DNA of 64,000 nucleotides, taken from NCBI RefSeq assembly GCF_003751945.1, contig NZ_RJKL01000001.1, positions 5,704,001 through 5,768,000 on the forward strand, given 5' to 3'. The notes under the pieces were generated by a model, which was not told the DNA's origin, made no database searches, and saw nothing but the letters and a program-made list of their open reading frames with translations. This stretch comes from Couchioplanes caeruleus (GTDB lineage Bacteria > Actinomycetota > Actinomycetes > Mycobacteriales > Micromonosporaceae). A program made the position numbers and the translations under genes. Below, in pieces: positions 1-8,643 of the stretch; within the stretch, counting starts at the first letter, position 1; each line of letters begins with the position of its first letter.

Positions 1-960
1 CCGGGGTTCGCGGGTGGCCATGTCGATGTTGAGACCCTCCAGCCCGTCGTGCGCCGCGCGCCAGTGCGCGGCCATGAGCAGCGGGTGCGGCACGTTCGGC
101 GCGGGCTTTCCGGCGTTGACGTCGCGCAGGATCGTCCCCACCAGGGCACGCGCCAGGGCCGCCAGCAGGATCGTGTCGTCCAGCGACGGGCAGACGTCGC
201 CCATGCGGATCTCGACCGTGGGGTAGTTCGCCGACAGGCGGGCGTACCAGTAGAGCATTCCCTCGTCGAGCATCGCACCGCTCGCCTGCAGATCGGCGAC
301 CAGCGTCTCGTAGTGCTCGTGGGATTCGAGATAGGGCGCCGGGCCCACGGTCGGCCAGCGTTCCCACAGCATCGAGCGCCAGCTCGCGTACCCGGTGTCA
401 TGGCCGGCGAAGAGCGGGGAGTTGGCCGCCGCGGCCTGGAGGATCGGCAGCCAGGGGCGCAGGTGGTTGAGGACCTGCACGCCGGTCTCCGGGTCCGGGA
501 CGCTCACGTGTACGTGCATGCCGTTCAGGCCGGCGCCGGGGGAGAGGTCGCCGAAGCGTTCCCGCATCCGGTGGTAGCGGTCGAGGTCCACCGTCCGGGT
601 GTGCGGGCCGGAGGCCGGTGCCGCGCCGACGGCCACCAGGCGCGCGCCGGCCGCCTCCGCGGCGGTGGCGAGCCCGGAGCGCAGGCGCCTCATGGCGTCG
701 TGGAGGCCGCCCAGGTCGAGCTGGGGCGGGCTGGCCGTCTCGATCTGGCTGCGCATGTACTCGTGCTGGACCGAGTCGCGGATGTCGGAGCCGAGGTGGC
801 CGAAGACCTCGTCGACGGCCTCGACCGCCCGGGGCTCCACCGCGTCGACGAGCAGGTATTCCTCCTCGACGCCGAGGGTCAGCAGTCCCTGGGCCCGCGC
901 TTCCCCGGCCATCTCCTCGGAGATCGTGGTCGCTCCCGCCGCAGGTTCCGCCGTCGTCAT
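1..960 (-). CDS. Carboxylate-amine ligase, YbdK / glutamate-cysteine ligase type 2 family (3' truncated)
   Basis: The reading frame starts at ATG 960 and runs off the left edge, giving 320 residues of a family usually about 370 long. Near the N-terminus is the signature TLGVEEEYLLVD, followed by HEYMRSQIE, LNGMHVHVSVPD and VEIRMGD, the acidic and His metal/ATP-binding blocks of the GCS2 fold. Family members join an amine to a carboxylate in an ATP-dependent reaction, and some have glutamate-cysteine ligase activity. In a mycothiol-using actinomycete the true substrate is uncertain. It is divergent from the chitinase pair. Identification of the family is firm; substrate is not. Confidence 0.88.
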   Translation of the reverse strand, partial: MTTAEPAAGATTISEEMAGEARAQGLLTLGVEEEYLLVDAVEPRAVEAVDEVFGHLGSDIRDSVQHEYMRSQIETASPPQLDLGGLHDAMRRLRSGLATAAEAAGARLVAVGAAPASGPHTRTVDLDRYHRMRERFGDLSPGAGLNGMHVHVSVPDPETGVQVLNHLRPWLPILQAAAANSPLFAGHDTGYASWRSMLWERWPTVGPAPYLESHEHYETLVADLQASGAMLDEGMLYWYARLSANYPTVEIRMGDVCPSLDDTILLAALARALVGTILRDVNAGKPAPNVPHPLLMAAHWRAAHDGLEGLNIDMATREPR

Positions 961-1102
961 GAGCCGCAAGTACCCTCCGCCCTCCGCCCGAAAACGACCG
1001 TCTCTTCCCAGAGGTAGCGCGAACCTCCGTGCCGCCGCCGGGCTTCGGGGTCCATGTCGCCCGGCCGGGGAGCCTCAATAGAAAGTTAAGTTCACCAATG
1101 CC

Positions 1103-1132
1103 TTTACATCCTCTGTTAACACTCCTAATAAT
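1103..1132 (+). promoter_or_regulatory. Sigma-70-like promoter of the chitinase pair
   Basis: The stretch 1078-1140 is markedly AT-rich for this genome. It contains a TTTACA -35 (1103-1108) and an AATAAT -10 (1127-1132) with an 18-bp spacer, each matching consensus at 5 of 6 positions. The chitinase ATG is 28 bp downstream, preceded by a GGAAGG ribosome binding site at 1149-1154. I saw no recognisable DasR-type operator. Confidence 0.55.
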
Positions 1133-1160
1133 TGGCTGACCCCCAGCGGAAGGCCATCGC

Positions 1161-2417
1161 ATGCGCCGATCCTTAGTCCTCGCCGCGGCCGTCGCCCTGG
1201 CTGCCAGCGGTTCTGCCGTCGTCATCGCCTCGTCGGCCGGTGCCGCGGCCGCGTGCGCTCCAGCCTGGAGCGCGGGCGCGGTTTACACCAACGGCATGTC
1301 CGCGTCACAGTCCGGCCATAACTACACCGCGAAATGGTGGACCCAGAACGAGAGTCCGACTGCCCACAGTGGTCAGTGGGACGTGTGGGCGGACAACGGG
1401 ACGTGCAGCGGCACGACGACGCCGACGACCCCGCCCACCACGCCCCCGACCACGCCCCCCACGACGCCCCCCACCACCCCGCCCACGACCCCGCCCACCA
1501 GCCCGCCGCCCGCCGGCTCGCTGCCCCGGCACTTCGTCACCGGCTACTGGCAGAACTTCGACAACCCGGCCAAGGAGATCAAGCTCGCCGCCGTACCGAG
1601 CACCTACGACCTGATCGCGGTGGCCTTCGCCGATGCCACGAGCACGCCCGGCGCAGTCTCCTTCGGCATCGACCCGGGCCTGTCCGCCAGCGTCGGCGGC
1701 TACACCGACGCGCAGTTCAAGGCCGACGTCGCCACGCTGCACTCGCGTGGCAAGAAGGTTGTCATCTCGGTCGGCGGTGAGAAGGGCTCGGTGTCGGTCA
1801 ACGACCCGGCCGCCGCGACGAACTTCGCCGACTCGGTCCACTCGCTGATGCAGACCTACGGCTTCGACGGCGTCGACATCGACCTCGAGAACGGCCTCAA
1901 CCCGGCCGCCATGGGCCAGGCGCTGCGGAGCCTGCGCGCCAAGGTCGGACCGAGCCTGATCATCACGATGGCGCCGCAGACCATCGACATGCAGAACCCG
2001 GCGGGCTCGTACTTCAAGCTCGCGCTCGACATCAAGGACATCCTGACGGTCGTCCACACCCAGTTCTACAACTCCGGCGCGATGCTCGGCTGCGACAACA
2101 ACGCCGCGTACGGGCAGGGCTCGGTGAACTTCATCGTCGCCCTGACCTGCATCCAGCTCGAGGCCGGCCTGCGCCCCGACCAGGTCGCGATCGGGCTGCC
2201 CGCGACGACGAGCGCGGCCGGCGGCGGCTACGTCTCGCCCGCGGTCGTCAACCAGGCGATGGACTGCCTGGCCCGCGGCACCAACTGCGGCTCCTTCCGT
2301 CCCCCACGCACCTACCCCGGCCTGCGCGGCGCGATGACCTGGTCTATCAACTGGGACGTCACCGCCGGCAACGGATGGGCCAACGCCGTATCCCCCCACG
2401 TCCACGCTTTGCCCTGA
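1161..2417 (+). CDS. Secreted chitinase: CBM5/12-like domain, Pro-Thr linker, GH18 catalytic domain
   Basis: The 418-residue protein has a Sec signal peptide (about residues 1-32, ending GAAAA), a short chitin-binding module (33-80; CAPAW, YTAKWWTQNE and WDVWADNGTC), a 30-residue Pro-Thr linker and a GH18 barrel. The catalytic strand reads FDGVDIDLE, fitting DxxDxDxE with Glu as proton donor, and SVGGEK is the upstream barrel motif. It should hydrolyse chitin outside the cell. The stop is 15 bp before the next chitinase ATG, so the two are probably cotranscribed from the AT-rich promoter upstream. Confidence 0.95.
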   Translation: MRRSLVLAAAVALAASGSAVVIASSAGAAAACAPAWSAGAVYTNGMSASQSGHNYTAKWWTQNESPTAHSGQWDVWADNGTCSGTTTPTTPPTTPPTTPPTTPPTTPPTTPPTSPPPAGSLPRHFVTGYWQNFDNPAKEIKLAAVPSTYDLIAVAFADATSTPGAVSFGIDPGLSASVGGYTDAQFKADVATLHSRGKKVVISVGGEKGSVSVNDPAAATNFADSVHSLMQTYGFDGVDIDLENGLNPAAMGQALRSLRAKVGPSLIITMAPQTIDMQNPAGSYFKLALDIKDILTVVHTQFYNSGAMLGCDNNAAYGQGSVNFIVALTCIQLEAGLRPDQVAIGLPATTSAAGGGYVSPAVVNQAMDCLARGTNCGSFRPPRTYPGLRGAMTWSINWDVTAGNGWANAVSPHVHALP

Positions 2418-2432
2418 GCGGAGAACATCCCC

Positions 2433-3602
2433 ATGAAACTGAGATTGAGGCTCCTGGCCGCCCTCGCCGTGGCCCTGACCGGCACCGCCGCCGCCCTCGT
2501 CCCGATCACCGCGTCCAGCGCCGCCGTGGCATGTGCTCCCGCGTGGAGCGCGAGCGCGGTCTACACCCAAGGCAACATGGCCTCGCAGTCGGGCCGCAAC
2601 TACACCGCGAAGTGGTGGACCCAGAACGAGAGCCCGGCGACCCACAGCGGTCAGTGGGACGTCTGGGCCGACAACGGCACGTGCGGCGGCACCACGCCGC
2701 CTCCGACCGACCCGCCGCCGCCCACCGGCGGCAAGATGCCGTCGTCGCCGTACATCTATCCGGGCTGGGGCAACCCGCCGGCGCCGTCGACCGTCATGAA
2801 CGCCACCGGCATCAGGGCCTTCACCATCGCCTTCGTCCTGGCCAACGGCTGCAACCCGGTCTGGGACGGTGAGGGAGGCCTGACCGGCGGCGTGCACGAG
2901 AGCACGATCAACGCGATCAAGGCGGCCGGTGGCAGCATCGTGCCGTCGATCGGCGGTTGGAGCGGCAACAAGCTCGGTCCGAACTGCCCGACCCCGGAGG
3001 CGCTCGCGGGGGCGTACCAGAAGGTGATCGACACGTTCGGCCTCAAGGCGATCGACATCGACATCGAGAACACCGACGAGTTCGAGAACACCGTGGTCCA
3101 GGACCGCATCCTCAACGCCCTGAAGATCGTCAAGCAGCGGAACCCGTCCGTGAAGACGATCCTGACGTTCGGCACCACGACGACCGGGCCCAACTACTAC
3201 GGCACGCGCCTGGTCCAGCAGGCCAAGGCGCTCGGCGCCAACATCGACATCTTCACCCAGATGCCGTTCGACTTCGGCGGCGGCGCGGACATGTACGCCA
3301 GCACGGTCAACGCCTCCGAGGGCCTGAAGAACCTGCTCAAGTCGACGTTCGGGTGGAGCGACGCGCAGGCGTACAGCCACCTGGGCATCTCCGGCATGAA
3401 CGGCCTCTCCGACCAGCACGAGCTCACCACGCCGCAGACGTGGACCCAGATCCGCGACTACGCGAAGAGCAGGGGTCTCGCCCGCTTCAGCTTCTGGGCG
3501 GTCAACCGGGACCGGCCGTGCCCCGGCGGCGGTGTGGTCTCGCACTGCAGCGGCATCTCCCAGGCCGATTGGGAGTTCACCCGAATCAGCGCCGGCTTCT
3601 GA
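2433..3602 (+). CDS. Secreted chitinase: CBM5/12-like domain plus GH18 domain of a second type
   Basis: This 389-residue protein has a signal peptide (about 1-33), the same chitin-binding module as its neighbour (about 34-82, almost residue for residue) and a short Pro linker. Its GH18 domain is of a different subtype: the catalytic strand is KAIDIDIEN and the preceding motif is SIGGWSGNK. The linker is much shorter than in the upstream chitinase. The close match of the binding modules but not of the catalytic domains suggests module duplication or gene conversion. The pair probably combines two cleavage modes on chitin; which one is exo- or endo-acting cannot be told from sequence alone. Confidence 0.94.
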   Translation: MKLRLRLLAALAVALTGTAAALVPITASSAAVACAPAWSASAVYTQGNMASQSGRNYTAKWWTQNESPATHSGQWDVWADNGTCGGTTPPPTDPPPPTGGKMPSSPYIYPGWGNPPAPSTVMNATGIRAFTIAFVLANGCNPVWDGEGGLTGGVHESTINAIKAAGGSIVPSIGGWSGNKLGPNCPTPEALAGAYQKVIDTFGLKAIDIDIENTDEFENTVVQDRILNALKIVKQRNPSVKTILTFGTTTTGPNYYGTRLVQQAKALGANIDIFTQMPFDFGGGADMYASTVNASEGLKNLLKSTFGWSDAQAYSHLGISGMNGLSDQHELTTPQTWTQIRDYAKSRGLARFSFWAVNRDRPCPGGGVVSHCSGISQADWEFTRISAGF

Positions 3603-3616
3603 GGCGTACCGGCGCC

Positions 3617-3649
3617 CGCGGCCGTGGATCTCACCGATTCGCGGCCGCG
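3617..3649. terminator. Hairpin between convergent chitinase and DedA genes
   Basis: CGCGGCCG (3617-3624) and its complement CGGCCGCG (3642-3649) are separated by 17 nt in the short convergent gap, the right arm lying inside the end of the DedA gene. There is no T-tract, so this is a weak bidirectional terminator candidate. Confidence 0.35.
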
Positions 3650-4269
3650 CGGCGCCGCTTGCGCAGCTTCTTGACCACCCAGCCGCCCACGGCGACCACG
3701 ATCAGCGTCCAGATCGCGTAGTCGAACCAGTGGCTGTAGCGCTCGACGTCCTGCCAGCGGGAGCCGAGCGCATACCCGAGGCCGACGAAGAGGCAGTTCC
3801 AGATGCCGCTGCCCAGCGTGGTGAAGAAGACGAACCGGCCGAGCGGCATGTGGTTGGCGCCGGCCGGGATGCTGACCAGGCTGCGCACCACCGGGGCCAT
3901 CCGGCCGAACAGGACCGCCGCCCCCGCGTGCCGTTCGAACCACCGGTCCGCGGTGTCCAGGTCGTCCGCGTCGACCAGCGGGACCCGGTCGAGCCAGCGG
4001 CGCAGCCGCTCCTCGCTGAGCGCGTACCCCAGCCAGTACAGCAGGAGGGCGCCGCCCACCGAGCCGGCGGTCGCCGCGATGGTCACGAGGACGAGGCTGA
4101 CCCGTCCCTGGTGGGCCAGGAAGCCCGCCATGGACAGGACGATCTCGCTGGGAATCGGCGGGACCAGGTTCTCCAGCGCGATGAGCAGGCCGACGCCGAG
4201 CTCGCCCAGCGAATCGATCACGGACGCGACCCATCCGGTCACGCCACCGGGTGTGCCGGGATCGGTCAT
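3631..4269 (-). CDS. DedA-family integral membrane protein
   Basis: The 212-residue protein shows the DedA (SNARE-associated/VTT) pattern: an N-terminal amphipathic segment with ENLVPPIPSEIVLSMAGF, a glycine-rich membrane segment (AGSVGGALLLYWLGY), the motif FGRMAPVVRSLVSIPAG, and FTTLGSGIWN before the last helices. The DedA superfamily includes lipid scramblases and undecaprenyl-phosphate carriers; the exact substrate is not shown here. The start at ATG 4269 follows an AAGGAG site. The C-terminus is Arg/Lys-rich and cytoplasmic. It is divergent from the padR-type gene. Confidence 0.9.
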   Translation of the reverse strand: MTDPGTPGGVTGWVASVIDSLGELGVGLLIALENLVPPIPSEIVLSMAGFLAHQGRVSLVLVTIAATAGSVGGALLLYWLGYALSEERLRRWLDRVPLVDADDLDTADRWFERHAGAAVLFGRMAPVVRSLVSIPAGANHMPLGRFVFFTTLGSGIWNCLFVGLGYALGSRWQDVERYSHWFDYAIWTLIVVAVGGWVVKKLRKRRRAAANR

Positions 4270-4333
4270 GCGGCGCTCCTTCGCGAGGATCGTTTCCAGG
4301 TACCCGCCTTCTACCCTACGAATCGCTTAGCGT

Positions 4334-4354
4334 ATATACCTGTCATCGGTATAT
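4334..4354 (+). promoter_or_regulatory. PadR autoregulatory operator over a -10 hexamer
   Basis: ATATACC (4334-4340) and GGTATAT (4348-4354) form a perfect 7-bp inverted repeat with a 7-bp spacer. The right arm overlaps a near-consensus -10, TATGAT (4352-4357), which ends 7 nt before the GTG of the PadR gene. A repressor bound here would block that promoter, as expected for PadR autorepression. Confidence 0.6.
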
Positions 4355-4364
4355 GATCGCCGGC

Positions 4365-4709
4365 GTGACCGACGCACCCATGCGGGAGCCGACCTTCCTG
4401 GTCCTCACCGCCCTCGCTGCGAGCCCGCAACACGGGTACGCCGTCATCGAGGACGTGGCGACGATGACCGACGGCCGCGTCCGGCTGCGGGCCGGCACGC
4501 TCTACGCCGCCCTCGACCGGCTGCGCGGCGAAGGCCTCATCGAGGTGGACCGGGAGGAGATCGTGCAGTCCCGGCTGCGCCGCTACTACCGCCTCACCGG
4601 TGTGGGCGAGAAGCGGCTCGCCGCCGAGACCAACCGGCTGCGCACACAGGCGACCCTCGCCGAGAGCCGCCTCCGCGCCCGCCAGCGGCCAGGTGCGGCG
4701 TTCTCGTGA
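4365..4709 (+). CDS. PadR-family transcriptional regulator
   Basis: The 114-residue protein is a PadR winged helix: TFLVLTALAASPQHGYAVI, then the recognition region RLRAGTLYAALDRL, the wing GLIEV and RRYYRLT. I prefer GTG 4365 because TATGAT lies 7 nt upstream, giving a leaderless start; in-frame ATGs at 4353 and 4380 are alternatives. The stop overlaps the GTG of the next gene by 3 nt, so translation is coupled to a HAAS-type membrane protein, the usual PadR partner. It probably represses its own two-gene operon; the inducer is unknown. Confidence 0.9.
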   Translation: MTDAPMREPTFLVLTALAASPQHGYAVIEDVATMTDGRVRLRAGTLYAALDRLRGEGLIEVDREEIVQSRLRRYYRLTGVGEKRLAAETNRLRTQATLAESRLRARQRPGAAFS

Positions 4710-5689
4710 CGCTCGAGGCCTACTACCGGAGGCTGCTGGCGGCCTACCCCCGAGAGCACCGGCTCGACTACGAGGAAGAGATGCTCGGTGTGCTCCTGGC
4801 GGGCGCGGAGCCCGGCCGGCGCCGTCCCACCGTCGCCGAGGTCGCCGACCTGCTGCGCTCCGGCCTCACCGCACGGATCATCCGCGGCGGCGCGCGACAG
4901 CGCGGCACCGGCTGGCGCGACGCCGCCTCCGCGGTCGGCTTCCTCGCCGCCCTCATCCTCGCGGCGGTGTCCGCCCGCCGGCTTGCCTGGGGAGTGTGGA
5001 GCGGCGTGTGGTGGGGACACTCCTGGTCCGGATATGTCTTCTCGCTCGATCCCACATTGCGGATGGTGGCGTGGTCGGTGGTGGTCGTCGCCGCGCTCGC
5101 CGGGCTCCGGCGTACGGCTGCCGTCATGGCGGCCGCCGCGGCCGTCATCGAGATCGGCGTGATCGCCTCCTGGCAGGACCGCTGGCACTGGATCGACAGG
5201 GGATGGCTGCTCATCCTCGCGCCCCTCACCGCGGTGCTGTTCGCGGTGGCCCGGCGGGGGCGGACGACGACCTCGGTCCTGGGCCGCCGGGGGGTGCTCC
5301 TGGCCGTCGGCGCGATCGTGCTGGCCGGTGCCGTCGCGGTGCTGTCCTCCCAGAACCCGGTCGACTATGCGTTCTCCGGCTATGCGGCCGCCGGTCTCGC
5401 AGCGGCCGGTTACGCGGCCGCCGGAGTCGCCCTGATGGCCGGGCTCCGGCAGGCGCGGCCGCGGATGCGGCGGCGACTCGCGGTCATGGTCGCGGCGGTC
5501 CTCGCCGTGCCGTATGCGCAGAACCGGTTCGCGCAGGCCGCCGGCATGCAATGGGTGTTCGAGGTGACCTGGGAGGTCGTGCTGACCCAGGCCCTCTTCC
5601 TGCTGGGGCTGCCCCTGCTGGCGGGGCTGGCAGCCCTCGGAGGGTGGGAAGCGGCGAGGGTGATGTTTCCGCGGCGGGCGCCGAGGTGA
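4706..5689 (+). CDS. HAAS-domain membrane protein coupled to PadR
   Basis: The first 65 residues (AYYRRLLAAYPREHRLDYEE, then VAEVADLLRSGL) match the HAAS/DUF1700-type cytoplasmic domain that is commonly encoded beside PadR regulators. The remaining 260 residues form about seven to eight hydrophobic helices. GTG 4706 overlaps the upstream stop. Known HAAS proteins sit in regulated membrane or envelope-stress modules; no catalytic motif is visible here, so the molecular role is open. Confidence 0.8.
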   Translation: MTLEAYYRRLLAAYPREHRLDYEEEMLGVLLAGAEPGRRRPTVAEVADLLRSGLTARIIRGGARQRGTGWRDAASAVGFLAALILAAVSARRLAWGVWSGVWWGHSWSGYVFSLDPTLRMVAWSVVVVAALAGLRRTAAVMAAAAAVIEIGVIASWQDRWHWIDRGWLLILAPLTAVLFAVARRGRTTTSVLGRRGVLLAVGAIVLAGAVAVLSSQNPVDYAFSGYAAAGLAAAGYAAAGVALMAGLRQARPRMRRRLAVMVAAVLAVPYAQNRFAQAAGMQWVFEVTWEVVLTQALFLLGLPLLAGLAALGGWEAARVMFPRRAPR

Positions 5690-5701
5690 CATACCTGAGG
5701 C

Positions 5702-7348
5702 ATGAGCGACCGGTGGTATGAGAAGGCGGTCATCTACTGCCTGGACATCGACACGTACGCCGACTCCGACGGCGACGGTGTCGGCGACATCCGCGGGCTG
5801 ATCGGGCGGCTGGACTATCTCGCCCGGCTCGGCGTCACCTGCCTGTGGCTCAACCCGATCCACCCGTCGCCCAACCGCGACGACGGGTACGACGTCGAGG
5901 ACTTCTACAACGTCGACCCCCGCTTCGGAAACCTGGGCGACTTCGCCGAGCTGCTGCACCAGGCGGGCAACCGCGGCATCAAGGTGATCATCGACCTGGT
6001 CGTCAACCACACGTCGGACAAGCACCCGTGGTTCCAGGCCGCCCGGTCGTCGCCGGACTCGCCGTACCGTGACTGGTATGTCTGGTCCGAGACCCCGCCG
6101 CCGGACCGCCACCAGGGCATGGTCTTTCCCGGCGAACAGGATGAGACCTGGACCTACGACCGAACCGCCAAGCAGTGGTACTACCACCGGTTCTACAAGT
6201 TCCAACCGGACCTCAACATCGCCAACCCGCGGGTCCGGGAGGAGATCAAGAAGATCTGCGCGTTCTGGCTGCAGTTGGGCGTCGCCGGTTTCCGGATGGA
6301 TGCGGTGCCGTTCATCATCGAGGAGACCGAGCCGGGCAACCCGGCGTCGCCGAAGGATCTGGGGTTCCTCACCGAGCTGCGCCAGCACATCCAGTGGCGC
6401 AAGGGCGATGCGGTGCTGCTCGCCGAGGCCAACGTGGAGCCCGACGAGCTCAAGCACTTCTTCGGGGACCCCTCCGGCTCGTCGAACCGCATCCACATGC
6501 TCTTCGACTTCATGCTCAACGGCCGGCTGATGCTCGCCCTGGCACGCCGCAACCCCGAGCCGATCATCGACGCGCTGCGCGACGCGCCGGCGCTGCCGTC
6601 CGGCGGCCAGTGGGCGACGTTCCTGCGCAACCACGACGAGGTCGACCTCTCCCGGCTCACCGCCGAGCAGCGCGGCGACATCCTCGCCGAGTTCGGCCCC
6701 GAGGAGGAGATGCAGCTCTACGGCCGGGGCATCCGGCGCCGGCTGGCCCCGATGCTCGGCGGCGACCGGCGGCGCATCGAGCTGGCGTACGCGCTGCAGT
6801 TCAGCCTGCGGGGCACCCCGGTGCTGCGGTACGGGGAGGAGATCGGCATGGGCGACGACCTCTCGCAGCGGGGGCGCGACGCCATCCGTACGCCGATGCA
6901 GTGGTCCTCCCTGCCCAACGGCGGCTTCTCGACCGCGGCGCCCGGCGACCTCGTCCGGCCCGTGGTGTCCGACCCGGAGTACGGCTACGAGCAGGTCAAC
7001 GTCACGCTCCAGCGCCACGACCCGATGTCGTTGCTGTCCTGGTTCGAGCGGATGATCCGGACCCTGCGGGAGGCACCCGAGGTCGGCAGCGGCTCCTGCA
7101 CGCACGTCGACGTCCCGGCGCCGCCCGGGGTGCTGGTGCACCGCGCGGACGACCGCACCGGAACGATGCTGTTCCTGCACAATCTGGGCCCGGACGACGG
7201 CGTCGTGGATCTCGGCACGCTGGGTCCGGAGGCGGAGTTCCCCAACGACGTGCTGGCCGACAGCGAGTATCCCGACCCCGGCAAGCTCGACGCGCTGCCG
7301 ATCACGGGCTACGGATACCGCTGGATCCGGCTGTGCCGCAGGCCCTAA
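5702..7348 (+). CDS. GH13 glycoside hydrolase, trehalose synthase / alpha-amylase-like
   Basis: The 548-residue enzyme has all four GH13 regions: DLVVNHTSD, GFRMDAVPF with the nucleophile Asp, LLAEANVEP with the acid/base Glu, and FLRNHDEVDLS. Several blocks (DSDGDGVGDIRGLI, HRFYKFQPDLN, IGMGDDLSQRGRDAIRTPMQW) are characteristic of the trehalose synthase subgroup that interconverts maltose and trehalose. The N-terminal sequence DTYADSDG and a small C-terminal beta domain are conventional. No maltokinase domain is fused or adjacent. Trehalose synthase-like is the best call; another alpha-glucan-active GH13 enzyme is possible. Confidence 0.85.
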   Translation: MSDRWYEKAVIYCLDIDTYADSDGDGVGDIRGLIGRLDYLARLGVTCLWLNPIHPSPNRDDGYDVEDFYNVDPRFGNLGDFAELLHQAGNRGIKVIIDLVVNHTSDKHPWFQAARSSPDSPYRDWYVWSETPPPDRHQGMVFPGEQDETWTYDRTAKQWYYHRFYKFQPDLNIANPRVREEIKKICAFWLQLGVAGFRMDAVPFIIEETEPGNPASPKDLGFLTELRQHIQWRKGDAVLLAEANVEPDELKHFFGDPSGSSNRIHMLFDFMLNGRLMLALARRNPEPIIDALRDAPALPSGGQWATFLRNHDEVDLSRLTAEQRGDILAEFGPEEEMQLYGRGIRRRLAPMLGGDRRRIELAYALQFSLRGTPVLRYGEEIGMGDDLSQRGRDAIRTPMQWSSLPNGGFSTAAPGDLVRPVVSDPEYGYEQVNVTLQRHDPMSLLSWFERMIRTLREAPEVGSGSCTHVDVPAPPGVLVHRADDRTGTMLFLHNLGPDDGVVDLGTLGPEAEFPNDVLADSEYPDPGKLDALPITGYGYRWIRLCRRP

Positions 7349-7412
7349 CTCACCGGTAACAACTGGGTTAGAGTCGGCCGATCACCGAGGTTCATCTGTG
7401 GGAGGCCCAGGA

Positions 7413-8171
7413 ATGACCCAGCCGAGTCGGGTAGCCATCGTCACCGGAGCCGCGCGCGGCATCGGCGCGGCGACCGCGCAGAAGCTCGCCGCCGACGGCA
7501 TGGCCGTGGCAGTCGTCGACCTCGACGAGGCCGCGTGCGCCGAGACGGTCAAAGCGATCAGCGAGGCGGGCGGCACCGCCCTCGCCGTGGGCGCCGACGT
7601 GTCGAACCCGGCCCAGGTCGCGGCCGCGGTGGAGAAGGTCGTCGCCGAGCTCGGCGCCCCGACGGTCCTGGTCAACAACGCCGGCGTGCTGCGCGACAAC
7701 CTGCTGTTCAAGATGAGCGACGACGACTGGGAGACCGTCATGGCGGTCCACCTGCGCGGCGCGTTCCTGTTCAGCCGCGCGGTGCAGAAGCACATGGTCG
7801 ACGCCGGCTTCGGCCGCATCGTCAGCCTGTCCAGCACGTCCGCGCTCGGCAACCGCGGCCAGGCCAACTACGCCGCCGCCAAGGCCGGCATCCAGGGCTT
7901 CACCAAGACCCTGGCCTTCGAGCTCGGCCGCTTCGGCATCACCGCGAACGCGGTCGCCCCGGGCTTCATCGCCACCGACATGACCGCCGCCACCGCCGCG
8001 CGCGTCGGGATGAGCTTCGAGGACTTCACCAAGGCGGCGATCAGCCAAATTCCCGTCGGCCGCGCGGGCCGTCCCGAAGACGTGGCGAACACCGTATCCT
8101 TCCTGGTCAGTGAGGGAGCGGGGTTCGTATCCGGCCAGGTGATCTACGTGGCCGGCGGGCCACGCGCGTAG
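7413..8171 (+). CDS. SDR-family oxidoreductase, FabG-like 3-oxoacyl-ACP reductase type
   Basis: The 252-residue protein is a classical short-chain dehydrogenase: cofactor motif TGAARGIG, NNAG, catalytic Ser in SLSSTSA, YAAAK (Tyr and Lys of the catalytic set) and APGFIATDM. The pattern is of the FabG / acetoacetyl-CoA reductase type with NADPH preference suggested by the Arg of the first glycine motif. ATG 7413 is chosen because GGAGG lies at 7401-7405. It is monocistronic and followed by a strong hairpin. Substrate cannot be assigned. Confidence 0.88.
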   Translation: MTQPSRVAIVTGAARGIGAATAQKLAADGMAVAVVDLDEAACAETVKAISEAGGTALAVGADVSNPAQVAAAVEKVVAELGAPTVLVNNAGVLRDNLLFKMSDDDWETVMAVHLRGAFLFSRAVQKHMVDAGFGRIVSLSSTSALGNRGQANYAAAKAGIQGFTKTLAFELGRFGITANAVAPGFIATDMTAATAARVGMSFEDFTKAAISQIPVGRAGRPEDVANTVSFLVSEGAGFVSGQVIYVAGGPRA

Positions 8172-8183
8172 CGCCCTGTCTTG

Positions 8184-8218
8184 ATCGGGGTCGCTACAAC
8201 TGATGATGCGACCCCGAT
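8184..8218. terminator. Perfect 11-bp hairpin after the SDR gene
   Basis: ATCGGGGTCGC (8184-8194) pairs exactly with GCGACCCCGAT (8208-8218) around a 13-nt loop, 12 bp after the SDR stop and 27 bp before the next start. It lacks a long T-run but is the only strong structure in the gap, so it is a likely terminator. Confidence 0.5.
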
Positions 8219-8245
8219 ACGAGGGAAAGGGCGGAGAAGCCGACT

Positions 8246-8641
8246 GTGAATCGACGGATGAGCTCTCGTAGCGTGGCTCTGACGAGCACGTTCCTGCTGC
8301 TGGCCGCGGGTGGGGCGGCGGCCTGCGACAACGGCGACGAATACCAGGACGAGGGCTTCTACTGCGCCGACGAGAACGGGGTCATCGTCGACGAGGACTA
8401 CTGCGACGACGACAACGACGGCGGTGGCGGCGGTGGGTTCTTCATCTGGCACTCGTCGAGCTACCGCTCCGGCTACCCGGTCGGCTCCCGGCTTCCGGCG
8501 GGCGGGTCGAAGTTCGCCTACAACGACAAGGCCGCACGGTCGTCGTTCGGCCTGCCGTCGTCCGGCAGGATCAGCAACGGCACGATCAAGACCAGCGTCG
8601 TCGGCAAGGGCGGCGGTTCGTCCGGCAAGTCGGGCGGCTGA
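8246..8641 (+). CDS. Small exported acidic, Gly/Ser-rich protein, YgiB-like partner of the ATP-grasp gene
   Basis: The 131-residue product begins with a basic stretch and hydrophobic segment ending GGAAAC, a weak lipobox, so it is probably a secreted lipoprotein. Next comes an acidic Cys-containing part (EGFYCADENG, DEDYCDDDND), a glycine run, FFIWHSSS, and a Ser/Gly tail. It ends 2 bp before the glutathionylspermidine-synthase-like gene. In enterobacteria YgiB/YjfM (DUF1190) lipoproteins with acidic Cys-bearing N-termini and Gly/Ser tails precede YgiC/YjfC; the same order here supports relationship, though sequence similarity is limited. GTG 8246 or ATG 8258 may be the start. Confidence 0.7.
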   Translation: MNRRMSSRSVALTSTFLLLAAGGAAACDNGDEYQDEGFYCADENGVIVDEDYCDDDNDGGGGGGFFIWHSSSYRSGYPVGSRLPAGGSKFAYNDKAARSSFGLPSSGRISNGTIKTSVVGKGGGSSGKSGG

Positions 8642-8643
8642 GC

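Noticed and set aside
4586..7180. Long open frame on the minus strand opposite the HAAS and GH13 genes
   Set aside because: It is antisense to two well-supported genes, has no domain signature, and its Arg/His/Gly-rich composition is what GC-rich codons give when read in reverse.
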